Part shown: piece after piece, positions 1-7,749 of the stretch
Numbering within the stretch: the stretch's first letter is position 1
Layout: every line of letters starts with the position of its first letter
Assembly (NCBI RefSeq): GCF_001612745.1
Contig: NZ_BDBA01000080.1
Coordinates: forward strand, 1-48,158
DNA length: 48,158 bases
Direction: 5' to 3'
Origin: Nocardia amamiensis NBRC 102102
Lineage (GTDB): Bacteria; Actinomycetota; Actinomycetes; Mycobacteriales; Mycobacteriaceae
Made by a program: the position numbers and the translations under genes
The notes under the pieces: generated by a model
What the model saw: only the letters and a program-made list of their open reading frames with translations
Told to the model about the DNA's origin: nothing
Database searches by the model: none

Positions 1-58
1 CGGTTGCAGCATCGACCGGCTCGGCAGCGCCGGGCACGCTGTCTTGCGATGGTCGAGG

Positions 59-712
59 TCAGGATTGGCCGGCATCGGATTCGCGGGCATCATCGTCGAT
101 CAATGTGCGCAGTGTCATGTGCGCGATGTGGCCTTCGAGCCGTTGCCGGTCGGGCATGACCGCGCTGCGGAAGCGGTGTGCGGCCAGGAAGGACAGCACC
201 GCCCAGGCAGCCGCTTCGGGGTCGAGGTCGGCGCGCAGTTCGCCGGTGCGCTGGCCGTGGGTGATCACCTCGGCCAAGGCGTCGGCGAGTTCGCCCATGT
301 GCCGCCGGACTGCCTGCTCGACCGCGGGTTCGGCGGTCAGGGTCATCGCGTCGGCGAAGATCACCCCCAGCGAGCCGGGGGCGTGGAGTTCATCGATGTG
401 GCCGGGGCTGAGCAGGTGCGCCAGCAGCGCAGCGATCGAGTCGGTTTCGGCGGCGACGGTGCGCATCATGGCGCACATCTGCCCGGAGGCGTGTTCCACG
501 ACCGCGGCGTAGAGCCCTGATTTGGAGCCGAAGTTCTGGAACAGCACCGGCTCGGTGACGCCGATCCGGGCGGCGATCTGCGCCATGGTGGCGCGCTGGA
601 ACCCTGATTCGGCGAACACCGCGGTGGCGGCATCGATGATCGAGGCGCGCCGGTCGGCGGCGCGCAGTCGCGTGCGCCGCTGGTCGGCGGGATCGGAGGA
701 TGCGCGGGCCAT
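59..712 (-). CDS. TetR-family transcriptional regulator
   Basis: The N-terminal third is a TetR helix-turn-helix: an alpha-helical start (IIDAATAVFAESGF) followed by the recognition region ATMAQIAARIGVTEPVLFQNF. The rest is an alpha-helical ligand-binding domain with no recognisable ligand signature. The frame also opens at 766, but that start lies between the two operator copies and has no ribosome-binding site. The ATG at 712 has AAGGGTGG upstream and gives the usual leader length (217 residues). It is divergent from the methyltransferase at 799, and the shared 87-bp region carries a repeated palindromic operator, so it probably represses itself and the methyltransferase. The ligand is unknown. 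TetR assignment is firm; the start choice is moderate. Confidence 0.9.
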   Translation of the reverse strand: MARASSDPADQRRTRLRAADRRASIIDAATAVFAESGFQRATMAQIAARIGVTEPVLFQNFGSKSGLYAAVVEHASGQMCAMMRTVAAETDSIAALLAHLLSPGHIDELHAPGSLGVIFADAMTLTAEPAVEQAVRRHMGELADALAEVITHGQRTGELRADLDPEAAAWAVLSFLAAHRFRSAVMPDRQRLEGHIAHMTLRTLIDDDARESDAGQS

Positions 713-740
713 GGCGTCATCGTAGCCACCCTTGCACAAC

Positions 741-787
741 AACTTAGCTGCGACTAAGTTATCCATTATCTTAGTCGTAACTAAGTT
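741..787. promoter_or_regulatory. Twin TetR-type operators in divergent promoter
   Basis: The 17-mer TTAGTCGNNNCTAAGTT occurs twice in opposite orientation: at 771-787 on the plus strand (spacer TAA) and at 741-757 on the minus strand (spacer CAG). Each copy is itself a palindrome (CTTAG...CTAAG; AACTTAG...CTAAGTT for the first, to 760). The second ends just before the AAGGAGGGG ribosome-binding site of the methyltransferase gene. The position between a tetR gene and its divergent neighbour is classic for TetR autoregulation. Binding is inferred. Confidence 0.75.
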
Positions 788-798
788 AAGGAGGGGCC

Positions 799-1461
799 AT
801 GGGCCTCGGACGTCTGATGCATCGCCACAATCCCAACCCGAGCACGGCTGGGCTCACGATCGACCACGGCCGCAGCTACGACATATTCGGCGCAGTGTTC
901 TTCGGCGGTAGACGCGATCGCGTCTACCGCCGCCTCGCCGAGCTGAGCGGCGCCCGCCCCGGTGATCGGGTTCTCGATATCGGTTGCGGCACCGGCTATT
1001 TGACCCGCCGCCTGGCCGCGTCCACCAGTTCAGGGACGGCGCTCGGCGTGGATGCCTCCGCCGCGGTGCTCGACCGTGCCCGCAAGATCACCAAACAGCC
1101 GAACTGCACCTATACCGTCGGCGTCGCCGAAGCACTGCCCACGGAGGACGATTCGGTCGACGTCGTGACCAACTGCCTGATGCTGCACCACCTCCCGGAG
1201 AAGGTGCGCGCCACGGCGCTATCGGAGATGTGGCGGGTGCTGCGTCCGGGCGGGCGGCTGCTGATCGGCGAGTTCCGGCCACCGGCGAATCCCGTGGCAC
1301 GGCATCTGATCGGCGCACTGACCGGCCCGGCCATGGAGCACAACCCGATCGATCTGCTCGAGCCGATGGTCACCGAGGCGGGTTTCGAGCAGATCGCCTC
1401 GGGGGATCTGCGCCCGTGGATCCGTTACGTCACCGCCGTCAAGCCGGGCACGGTCCGATGA
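799..1461 (+). CDS. Class I SAM-dependent methyltransferase
   Basis: A 220-residue Rossmann-fold methyltransferase of the UbiE/Methyltransf_11 type. Motif I is VLDIGCGTGYLTRR, followed by an acidic strand end (GVDAS), the motif ALPTEDDSVDVV and the post-motif MWRVLRPGGRLL, all in normal order. It should transfer a methyl group from SAM to a small molecule; the acceptor cannot be read from sequence. A strong ribosome-binding site (AAGGAGGGG) precedes the ATG. Its stop overlaps the start of the small membrane gene at 1458 (ATGA), so the two are co-translated. The divergent TetR regulator probably controls it. The pairing suggests inducible modification of a xenobiotic or lipid, but this is inference. 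Confidence 0.88.
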   Translation: MGLGRLMHRHNPNPSTAGLTIDHGRSYDIFGAVFFGGRRDRVYRRLAELSGARPGDRVLDIGCGTGYLTRRLAASTSSGTALGVDASAAVLDRARKITKQPNCTYTVGVAEALPTEDDSVDVVTNCLMLHHLPEKVRATALSEMWRVLRPGGRLLIGEFRPPANPVARHLIGALTGPAMEHNPIDLLEPMVTEAGFEQIASGDLRPWIRYVTAVKPGTVR

Positions 1462-1643
1462 GGCATCCGATAGGCGTACTGCGCGTTGTCGCGGTGGTGT
1501 TGATCATCATCGGTATCACCGTGCACCTTGGGCTGGGCAGCTTGGCAGGGCTCGGGCTCGCGGTCGTGGGCCTGATACTGGTCGCGCACCTGGCGCTGGC
1601 TGCACTTGGCGCCCGTTGGCTGCACCGCAACCGGACGAGATAA
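1458..1643 (+). CDS. Small two-helix membrane protein
   Basis: A 61-residue protein with two hydrophobic stretches (about residues 7-26 and 29-51) and a basic tail (WLHRNRTR), so a small hairpin-like integral membrane protein. The ATG overlaps the methyltransferase stop codon (ATGA), which supports it as a real co-translated gene. No family is recognised. Actinobacterial tetR/methyltransferase loci often carry such small membrane proteins, but no function can be given. Confidence 0.65.
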   Translation: MRHPIGVLRVVAVVLIIIGITVHLGLGSLAGLGLAVVGLILVAHLALAALGARWLHRNRTR

Positions 1644-1794
1644 CGGTTCAGCGCATCGTCCCCGGGTTTGGCCACAGTGAGGGCAAGCAAACATCGGCCA
1701 CTGGGAGTTCAGCGCCTCCATTCGCCCGGAAGGCACCGACGCCAACTCGTGTCCGGACCACTCTTGCGCCCCGGCCCGGTGCGTCCGCTATACG

Positions 1795-1828
1795 CGCCAA
1801 TAGGTTCGCATCTGCGCACCTATTGGCG
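1795..1828. promoter_or_regulatory. 11-bp inverted repeat upstream of MFS/ArsR operon
   Basis: The arms CGCCAATAGGT (1795-1805) and ACCTATTGGCG (1818-1828) are perfect complements separated by 12 bases (TCGCATCTGCGC). The element ends 41 bases before the GTG of the transporter gene. ArsR-family repressors bind inverted repeats of this size, and an arsR-type gene is the last gene of this operon, so it is a likely operator. A role as an RNA hairpin is not excluded. Confidence 0.5.
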
Positions 1829-1869
1829 TAAGGTGTCCCTTAGTTCAGGGAGCTCGGGGAAGGTCAGGC

Positions 1870-3114
1870 GTGATCGAGGTATTGCGGCATCGTGGGTTCC
1901 GGCGGTTGTTCACCGCGCAGGTGGTGGCGTTGGTCGGGACCGGGTTGTTGACGGTGGCGTTGGGGCTGCTGGCCTACGATTTGGCCGGTAGCGACGCCGG
2001 TGCGGTCCTGGGTACCGCGCTGGCGATCAAGATGCTCGCCTATGTTTTCGTCGCGCCGGTGATCTCCGCGGTCACCGACCGCGTGCGACGCCGGGTGCTG
2101 CTGGTGTCGGCGGACGCAATCCGCGCGGTGATCGCCGTGACGCTGCCGCTGGTCACCGAGGTGTGGCAGATCTATGTGCTGATCTTCGTGCTGCAGGCCG
2201 CCTCGGCCACGTTCACTCCCGCTTTCCAGGCGGTGATCCCGGCGGTGCTGGTCGACGAGGACGACTACACCCGCGGGCTGTCACTGTCGCGGCTGGCCTA
2301 TGACCTGGAGTCGCTGCTGAGCCCGGTGCTGGCCGCCGCGTTGCTGACGCTGATCGACTACAACCTGCTGTTCGTCGGCACCGCCGCCGGATTCGTCGCC
2401 TCGGCCGTGCTGGTCGTGCAAACCTCCTTGCCTCGTCTGGTGCCCAACGACCGATCCGCGCCGCTGATCGAGCGGATCACCCGCGGCGCTCGCGTCATGC
2501 TCGCGCGGCCCGTGCTGCGGGGACTGCTGGCCATGAACCTCGCCGTCGCCGCGGCGACCGCGCTGGTCGTGGTGAACACCGTGATCTACGTCCAGGATCT
2601 GCTCCACGGCTCCGCCACCGGTGTCGCACTCGCGCTCGGCTGCTACGGCGGCGGCTCGATGCTCATCGCGCTCACCATGCCGCGACTGCTCACCCGCGTC
2701 AGCGACCGCAGCCTCATGCTCACCGGCTGCGCTGTGCTGCCGATCGGGCTACTCGCCGCCGCCGCGATCATCGCACTGCGTCCTTCCCCCGGGCCGGGCT
2801 GGCTGCTGCTTGCCGGGGCGTGGATCACGCTCGGCGCGGGGACCTCGATGATCAACACGCCGTCGGCGCGTCTGCTGCGCGCGCAGTCGACATCCGAGAA
2901 CCGCACCGCGGTGTTCGCCGCCCGGTTCTCCCTCTCCCATGCCTGCTTCTTGCTCACCTACCCCATCGCCGGGTGGGTCGGTGCCAGTGCGGGCCAGCTC
3001 ACCGCCGCACTGACGCTGGCCGCCGTCGCTACACTTGCAGCAACCACAGCCGCCCGCGTCTGGCCTGCGACCACGCCGACCGAGATGGAGGCGGTGCCAG
3101 CAGGAAGGCGGTGA
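1870..3114 (+). CDS. MFS transporter (drug-exporter type)
   Basis: A 414-residue polytopic membrane protein with the hydrophobic periodicity of a 12-helix major facilitator and the loop 2-3 signature DRVRRRVLL after the second helix. The N-terminus (VLRHRGFRRLFTAQVVALVG) is typical of the actinobacterial MFS group that precedes an ArsR repressor. Expected role: proton-driven efflux of a small toxic compound; substrate unknown. The start is GTG with a weak AAGG upstream. Only three bases separate it from the ArsR gene, so they form one operon, probably controlled at the 1795-1828 inverted repeat. Confidence 0.9.
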   Translation: MIEVLRHRGFRRLFTAQVVALVGTGLLTVALGLLAYDLAGSDAGAVLGTALAIKMLAYVFVAPVISAVTDRVRRRVLLVSADAIRAVIAVTLPLVTEVWQIYVLIFVLQAASATFTPAFQAVIPAVLVDEDDYTRGLSLSRLAYDLESLLSPVLAAALLTLIDYNLLFVGTAAGFVASAVLVVQTSLPRLVPNDRSAPLIERITRGARVMLARPVLRGLLAMNLAVAAATALVVVNTVIYVQDLLHGSATGVALALGCYGGGSMLIALTMPRLLTRVSDRSLMLTGCAVLPIGLLAAAAIIALRPSPGPGWLLLAGAWITLGAGTSMINTPSARLLRAQSTSENRTAVFAARFSLSHACFLLTYPIAGWVGASAGQLTAALTLAAVATLAATTAARVWPATTPTEMEAVPAGRR

Positions 3115-3117
3115 ACC

Positions 3118-3486
3118 ATGGCGGGCACACCCCCAGCCGCCCAGGTGCCCCCAGCCAGCCTCGTTCACCCGATCGCCCCCGACCAAGCGCGTCTGGACGC
3201 CGCGACCGCCGCCTTCCGGATGCTGTCCGACCCCACCCGGCTGCACATCCTGTGGCTGCTCGCCGACGGCGAAGCAGACGTCACCGCCCTCACCGAAGCA
3301 GTCGGCGCCTCCCGCACCGCGGTCAGCCAACATCTGGCCAAACTCCGCTTCACCGGCCTGGTCGACACCCGCAGAGAAGGCCGCCGCATCATCTACCGCG
3401 TCCACGACGGCCACCTCACCCGCCTCGTGCGCGAAGGACTCAACCTCGCCGACCACATCGTCACCGGCGAACCACCCCACGCCTGA
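3118..3486 (+). CDS. ArsR-family winged-helix repressor
   Basis: A 122-residue ArsR/SmtB-type regulator. The core LSDPTRLHILWLLADGE is the conserved first helix pair, ASRTAVSQHLAKL the recognition helix, and GLVDTRREGRRIIYRV the beta-wing. The alpha3 metal motif CxC of ArsR or ELCVCDL of SmtB is absent, so sensing is probably by a non-metal ligand or by C-terminal His/Asp residues (HDGHL). It follows the MFS gene after three bases with GAAGGCGG as ribosome-binding site. It most likely represses this exporter operon. Confidence 0.92.
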   Translation: MAGTPPAAQVPPASLVHPIAPDQARLDAATAAFRMLSDPTRLHILWLLADGEADVTALTEAVGASRTAVSQHLAKLRFTGLVDTRREGRRIIYRVHDGHLTRLVREGLNLADHIVTGEPPHA

Positions 3487-4082
3487 CCAGAACCCAAACA
3501 CCACAACCCGGTCACACCAGCCCCAACCGAGCGCGACCAGAAGCCAGCTTCCACCGCCCAGCCCCGCAGTGGCAGCGCTATGACGGCGGGCTATCCGGTG
3601 CAGCTCATCGCCGAGCCCACGGTTCGCCGACCCCGGCTTGGGTAGAATCGGTGCGCACGCATAAGGATCCGCAGCCAAACCCAGGTGGCAAGGACATTAC
3701 GATCCGAACCGCGCAGCGGCACTGCGAGCAGACCGACACCGCGCTATCCCGACCGCGCCGCGGTCTACTCGGAGCCAGCTGCCGTCCTCGGCACCCGACC
3801 TTGGAGGAACAACATGGTCGAATTGGTCGTAGCCGCCGTCAACTGGTGGCCATGCCTGCTGTTCAGTCTGGGACCGCCCCTCCTCCTCGCCTCCCCGACA
3901 CTGGTTTCACGGGGCACCTCCCATCGCGCCTAGCGCATCCGGCCGCACCGCCAACCCGATCCCGCCACCACTTCCCAGCAGCGCGCGACAGCAGCGACCG
4001 CGCCTCCTCCTCGCCGGGATACCGATACAGGCATCGTTCAACGCGAATACCACCGGATGCTGCAGCCCAGCGGTCACACCGC
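3487..4082. other. Intergenic stretch up to IS110 element
   Basis: No long gene is convincing here. TAGAAT at 3643-3648 in the context TGGGTAGAAT looks like an extended -10 box, about 165 bases ahead of the 39-codon gene at 3814. The 3934-4082 part has no coding character and probably contains the left end of the IS110 element, whose boundary cannot be placed because the family lacks terminal repeats. Confidence 0.4.
3814..3933 (+). CDS. Small hydrophobic peptide (39 aa)
   Basis: A 39-residue reading frame with an excellent ribosome-binding site (TTGGAGG, 6 bases before ATG). Residues 3-29 are hydrophobic (VELVVAAVNWWPCLLFSLG and on), so one membrane helix, with a short polar tail. It sits just outside the IS110 transposase gene. 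It could be a genuine small membrane peptide or the 5' end of a gene cut by the insertion. No homologue is recognised. Confidence 0.35.
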   Translation: MVELVVAAVNWWPCLLFSLGPPLLLASPTLVSRGTSHRA

Positions 4083-5267
4083 TCACGTTGGCGCCGGGCG
4101 TGGCTCGTAGCACCGCTGTTCGCGCATAAGGGCCCACAACACGTTCACTCGTCGCCGCGCCAGCGCGATCACAGCTTGCCGATATGTCTTGCCCTCCATG
4201 CGTTTACGGTCGACGAACCTCTTCGAATCCTCGTTGTAGCGGACGCTGCACTCCGCCGAGAGGTAGAACACCCGCAGCAGTCCGCGGTGGTATCGCCTAG
4301 GACGGCGCAGGTTGCCGTGCACCTTGCCCGAATCCCGCGGTACCGGCGCCACTCCGGCCATGGCGGCCAGCCGGTCCGGTGACCGGAACTGAGCCAGATC
4401 GCCGCCGGTGATCGCGAGGAACTCCGCGCCCAGCTGCACACCGATGCCCGGCAAACTGGCGATCACCTCGGCGGCCGGATGACGGCGAAACCTTTCAACG
4501 ATGAGGTCATCGATATCTTTGATCTGTTCCCCCAAAAACAGCAGCTCCTCCGCAGTCTGCGCGATCAACAGGGCTGCCAGCCGCTCCGCAGGCAGGCGGG
4601 TTTGCTGCGTCCGCGCCGCCTCCACCACTCTGTGGGCCAGCGTCGCTGCTTTGTACACACCTCGCCGCCGCAGCCACTCCGTCACCTCCCCGACTCCGGC
4701 CTCACGCAGCCCGCCCGGTGTCTGAAAGCCGGTAAGCAGCACCAGCGGCCCCTTGCAGCCCAAATCCAGCACCCGTTCCAGCGCCGGGCTGATCGCTACC
4801 AGCCGATCCCGCAACCGATTCACCGCCCGGGTGCGGTTGCCGACCAGATCCTCGCGGCGAGCCACCAGCATCCGCAACTCGACGATCAACTCCTCGTCGG
4901 CGCGCAACACAGAGAGATCCCGGCGCATCCGGGCTTGATCAGCGATAACGAAGGCATCTCGGGCGTCGGTCTTCCCGGCGCCGCGATAGGTGGTCGCCGC
5001 CAGATTCACAGTGGCACCGGACAGATACACCGCCTGCTGATCGTGGGCCAGCAGCAACGCCACCAACAACGCGGACTCGCTGCCGGCGATATCGACCGCC
5101 CACACCACCTCATCCGCCAGCTCCGCAACATCCTCGATCAGCACCAGCAGCTCTCGCTCGTCGTTGCGTACCCGCCGCGACAGCAACTTCCTGCCGGACT
5201 CGTCTACCACCACCGCGTGGTGATGCTGCTTGCCGATGTCTACCCCGGCCCACGCCTGCAAACCCAT
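4083..5267 (-). CDS. IS110-family transposase (RuvC-like DEDD plus Tnp domain)
   Basis: A full-length 394-residue transposase. The N-terminal DEDD (RuvC-like) domain shows AGVDIGKQHH (Asp10), VVWAVDIAGSESA (acidic residues about 59-64) and KTDARDAFVIAD (Asp101, Asp104). The C-terminal Transposase_20 domain contains a helix-hairpin-helix (SLPGIGVQLGAEFLA), then FRSPDRLAAMAGVAP and a serine-rich SG region with the catalytic serine. IS110 enzymes are RNA-guided serine-type recombinases that use a bridge RNA to choose target and donor. The ATG has a strong site (GAGGAGGGC). No frameshift is seen, so the enzyme may be active. Confidence 0.95.
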   Translation of the reverse strand: MGLQAWAGVDIGKQHHHAVVVDESGRKLLSRRVRNDERELLVLIEDVAELADEVVWAVDIAGSESALLVALLLAHDQQAVYLSGATVNLAATTYRGAGKTDARDAFVIADQARMRRDLSVLRADEELIVELRMLVARREDLVGNRTRAVNRLRDRLVAISPALERVLDLGCKGPLVLLTGFQTPGGLREAGVGEVTEWLRRRGVYKAATLAHRVVEAARTQQTRLPAERLAALLIAQTAEELLFLGEQIKDIDDLIVERFRRHPAAEVIASLPGIGVQLGAEFLAITGGDLAQFRSPDRLAAMAGVAPVPRDSGKVHGNLRRPRRYHRGLLRVFYLSAECSVRYNEDSKRFVDRKRMEGKTYRQAVIALARRRVNVLWALMREQRCYEPRPAPT

Positions 5268-5475
5268 GCCCTCCTCGGACTGAACCCGACCTGTTGTCTC
5301 GAAGACGGCCTCACCAGCGGGCCCCTATGCAGCGACGATCCGCAGCTCTCAATAAGCGGCCAAAGCCGACCGGATGCCGGGCGGCCAGCCTTAGTGAGCC
5401 ACCAACCGGACAGCCACATCCAAGCCATACCCGACACCCGTCGAGACACCCGAACCTAAACGGCCCGAGCGAGAT
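5268..5475 (-). ncRNA. Candidate IS110 bridge RNA region
   Basis: The noncoding DNA immediately upstream of the transposase start, transcribed toward the gene. In the IS110 group this segment makes a structured bridge RNA with target- and donor-binding loops. GC-rich self-complementary stretches are visible (for example CGGCCAAAGCCGACCGGATG and the GGGCGGCC region), but I could not fold it. The assignment rests on position and family knowledge. Confidence 0.4.
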
Positions 5476-5778
5476 TCACGATAGGGGCCACATCCCGTGG
5501 TTGGTTTCGGCGGCGCTGGAATAGTTGGTGTGCGCTCGCCGCGCCACCTCACGCAGCTCGTCGAGGTTCTCCCGCATCTCCGCCACACCGGCCGACCACC
5601 GTGTGTGCGCGGCACGCTGGGCTGCGGCGGCATCACTCGACCACGACAGGTGCAGGTCGTCGATATGCTGATCGACCTCGCTAAGCCAGCCCTCGACCTC
5701 GGCACCGAACTTCGCCATTGTCGCGATCGCCTCATCGAGCTGCTGCAAGTTCACCCGGTAGCTGTAATCGTCAGGCAC
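5476..5778 (-). CDS. WXG100-family protein (ESX substrate-like, WSS variant)
   Basis: Exactly 100 residues, predicted helix-turn-helix, with Trp46-Ser-Ser in place of the Trp-X-Gly turn. The C-terminus (MRENLDELREVARRAHTNYS) is a second amphipathic helix. WXG100 proteins are secreted as helical-hairpin dimers by type VII systems. The start is GTG, three bases after the stop of the partner gene upstream. A near-identical C-terminal segment occurs as a relic at 12027-12137. The loss of Gly in the turn is seen in one partner of many heterodimers. No ESX machinery gene is in the window. Confidence 0.8.
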   Translation of the reverse strand: MPDDYSYRVNLQQLDEAIATMAKFGAEVEGWLSEVDQHIDDLHLSWSSDAAAAQRAAHTRWSAGVAEMRENLDELREVARRAHTNYSSAAETNHGMWPLS

Positions 5779-5781
5779 CGG

Positions 5782-6096
5782 CTACACCTGCCTTCCGACG
5801 CCGTTGATCGCGTCGCGACGCGCGGCGTCCTGCATCTCATGCCGGTTGGCGGCATCGGCCAAACTTACCGCCGACGACTCCAACGCCGCGACGATCTCCT
5901 CGGCAGCGTCCCGCCATTCGACCCACGACTCGTCATACGCCGACGCCGCTTTCCCCTGCCAGCCGTCGGCCAGCAGCTCGGCGCCGATCGTGCGATCCAG
6001 CTCCCGCACCCGGTCCCTGATGACCTGCGCCTTGTCGCCGATGAACCGCGCCGCCTCCCGCAGCCGGACTACATCCACCTGAAGCTCACCGGCCAT
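5782..6096 (-). CDS. WXG100-family protein (WQG motif)
   Basis: A 104-residue WXG100 protein with the turn Trp46-Gln-Gly48 (DGWQGKAASAYDESW) between two amphipathic helices. The pattern WXG...YDESW is typical of actinobacterial EsxA/EsxB-like proteins. A strong ribosome-binding site (GAGGAGGGG) precedes the ATG. It is the first gene of a two-gene operon with the WSS protein; the two probably form a heterodimer. Orphan WXG100 pairs without secretion genes are common in Nocardia and rely on ESX machinery encoded elsewhere. Confidence 0.85.
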   Translation of the reverse strand: MAGELQVDVVRLREAARFIGDKAQVIRDRVRELDRTIGAELLADGWQGKAASAYDESWVEWRDAAEEIVAALESSAVSLADAANRHEMQDAARRDAINGVGRQV

Positions 6097-6362
6097 GCGC
6101 GCCCCCTCCTCACACCGTCCACAGATCTCTACGCACTATAAGACGCATCCCGCACACCCCGCGCCGAAGCGGTCGCGTTCCCATGGCAGCCACTGCTTGA
6201 TCCCTCCGTGCCCGCCGCTGGGGGATGCAGGGTGTGCCGGTGCCTGCACGTTGTCTGGTCGCTCGTTGGACCCGCCACCATCGGTCTCGCGGAGATGGCG
6301 GGCGCGGGTTGCGGGACGAAAATCCGTCGACGACGGTGCTTTCGCTGGCTACGGTGCGGGCC

Positions 6363-6905
6363 ATGTCAACTGCTCCCCGGACCTCGCCCATTCTTGATGC
6401 GGTGCGGCTGCGGCCGTTGCGCGTGTCGGATGAACAGGTGGTCCGCGCGGCGCATGAGGCCATGGCCGACGACCACGGATTCCCCTTCACGTTGGGTCTC
6501 ACACCGGCCATGACATGGCCGCAGTATCCGTCGATGCTGGAGGACTACCGCCAGGAGATCAACCTGCCCGACGGAATCGTCGCGGCCACCTACCTGGTCG
6601 CCACCGTCGATGACCAGATCGTCGGCCGCGCGTCCATCCGGCACACCCTCAACGACGCACTGAACCGGCGAGGCGGTCACATCGGCTACGCCGTCCTGGC
6701 ACAATATCGACGCCGCGGCTACGGCACCGCCATCCTCCGCCACAGCCTCACCATCGCCCGCGCGATCGGCATCGACCGGATACTCCTCACCTGCCACGAC
6801 ACCAACCTCGCCTCTCGGCACATCATCGAATGCTGCAGCGGCGTCCTGGAATCGCTCGAACCATGTACCGATGGCATCCTGACCCGCCGCTACTGGATCG
6901 ACTGA
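6363..6905 (+). CDS. GNAT-family N-acetyltransferase
   Basis: A 180-residue GNAT domain. Motif A is IGYAVLAQYRRRGYGTAILR, with the acetyl-CoA loop R-R-G-Y-G-T, and motif B is CHDTNLASRHIIE. The N-terminal half (RLRPLRVSDEQ) is the usual first strand. The frame is open further upstream, but the ATG at 6363 matches the paralogue's start. It is followed by a clear paralogue at 7042, so this is a tandem duplication. The acetyl acceptor is unknown; the subfamily resembles small-molecule acetyltransferases. Confidence 0.88.
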   Translation: MSTAPRTSPILDAVRLRPLRVSDEQVVRAAHEAMADDHGFPFTLGLTPAMTWPQYPSMLEDYRQEINLPDGIVAATYLVATVDDQIVGRASIRHTLNDALNRRGGHIGYAVLAQYRRRGYGTAILRHSLTIARAIGIDRILLTCHDTNLASRHIIECCSGVLESLEPCTDGILTRRYWID

Positions 6906-7041
6906 CAGATATGTGGCGCGGGCCGCCCACCACGATCGGGACTCATCGACTGATTGGCGGTCCAGGTGGTCCTTCAGTTTCGGGGCGACGCGGCCCGAGA
7001 CCGCTGAGGAATCTGTCCGATGTGAAATCTCGTTGCGGCCA

Positions 7042-7581
7042 ATGAACTTGCCGCGTCAGCATCATCCTGTGACAGATCTGCCGACACTGGTCGTCCGGCC
7101 GCTTGGACCAAGCGACGAACAACGCTTCCTGACCCTGCGGACAGCGATCATGGACGAGGGGCTGACGTTCGCGAAGGACTACCAGCCGGGCATCACGTGG
7201 GATGAGTACCTGAGAGTGCAAGACAACGCCCAGCGGCGCGTCGACCTCCCCGCGAATACTGTTCCGTATACGTTCCTTGTCGCTGAGGTCGACGGCGCCC
7301 TCGTCGGGAGCAGCGACATACGACACCATCTCACTGACGACCTCCTGCGCTGGGGCGGCCACATCGGCTACGTCGTCGCGCCACAGTTCCGCCTTCGCGG
7401 CTGGGGAACCGAGATCCTCCGCCAAACCCTACCGCTGGCAAAGGCTCTCGGTATCAACCGCGCCCGACTCACCTGCCGCGTCGACAACATTGCATCACGC
7501 CGCATCATCACCACATGTGGAGGCACGCTCGACGCCACCACCGCAGACGGCATATGCCAGTATTGGATTCGCGTCGGGTGA
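7042..7581 (+). CDS. GNAT-family N-acetyltransferase (tandem paralogue)
   Basis: A 179-residue GNAT protein aligned end to end with the preceding gene. Shared blocks include GGHIGYxVxxQxRxRGxGTEIL, the motif LTCxxxNxASRxII and a C-terminal aromatic strand (QYWIRVG versus RRYWID). Divergence is high enough that the duplication is old and substrates may differ. The ATG at 7042 is preferred; a GTG at 7069 is possible. It was probably transcribed with its paralogue (136-base gap). Confidence 0.86.
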   Translation: MNLPRQHHPVTDLPTLVVRPLGPSDEQRFLTLRTAIMDEGLTFAKDYQPGITWDEYLRVQDNAQRRVDLPANTVPYTFLVAEVDGALVGSSDIRHHLTDDLLRWGGHIGYVVAPQFRLRGWGTEILRQTLPLAKALGINRARLTCRVDNIASRRIITTCGGTLDATTADGICQYWIRVG

Positions 7582-7596
7582 CGTCGCCGTTCCGAC

Positions 7597-7749
7597 CTAT
7601 CCGGGCGCCGTCGATGGTTGCTGGGTGTGCGGGATTGCTGGATGACCAGGGTGGCGGTATCGGTGAGCGGTCAGAAGCGACCGATAGATGGTGCAGATTC
7701 CGCCGCGGGTACGTTGATGCAGATCGCGGTGGACCGTGGCGATGTGCAT
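7597..7749 (-). CDS. Small protein coupled to APH gene
   Basis: A 50-residue frame whose ATG overlaps the stop codon of the upstream phosphotransferase gene (TAATG), the usual sign of translational coupling. The sequence is basic and His-rich (HIATVHRDLHQRTRGGICTI). A related DNA segment occurs at 31564-31606 (about 80 percent identity over 43 bases to 7685-7727), where the same frame reads DLPQPTDGGICTISRYLVAG. The repeat supports a small gene family or shared debris. Function unknown. Confidence 0.4.
   Translation of the reverse strand: MHIATVHRDLHQRTRGGICTIYRSLLTAHRYRHPGHPAIPHTQQPSTAPG

Larger units (their letters stand above)
4040..5475 (-). mobile_element. IS110-family insertion sequence (approximate limits)
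   Basis: The element is defined by its transposase gene (4083-5267, minus) plus about 208 noncoding bases upstream of the start. That is where members of the IS110 group (as opposed to IS1111) encode the bridge RNA. No terminal inverted repeats were found, as expected for the family. The right edge probably lies close to the stop codon of the WXG100 gene at 5476. Exact ends need an empty-site comparison. Confidence 0.6.

Noticed and set aside
2749..3678. 309-aa minus-strand frame over the MFS/ArsR genes
   Set aside because: Runs antisense to two clear genes and has the Gly/Arg composition of a shadow frame.
2820..4382. 520-aa plus-strand frame from MFS into IS110
   Set aside because: Crosses three unrelated genes and an IS, with Arg/Pro/His-rich low-complexity sequence.
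4479..5459. Long plus-strand frame through the IS110 region (326 aa)
   Set aside because: Antisense to the transposase, Gln/His/Arg-rich and without family motifs; a GC-codon shadow.
4040..5475. Terminal inverted repeats or target duplication of the IS
   Set aside because: None found; IS110 elements normally lack them, so absence is not evidence against the element.
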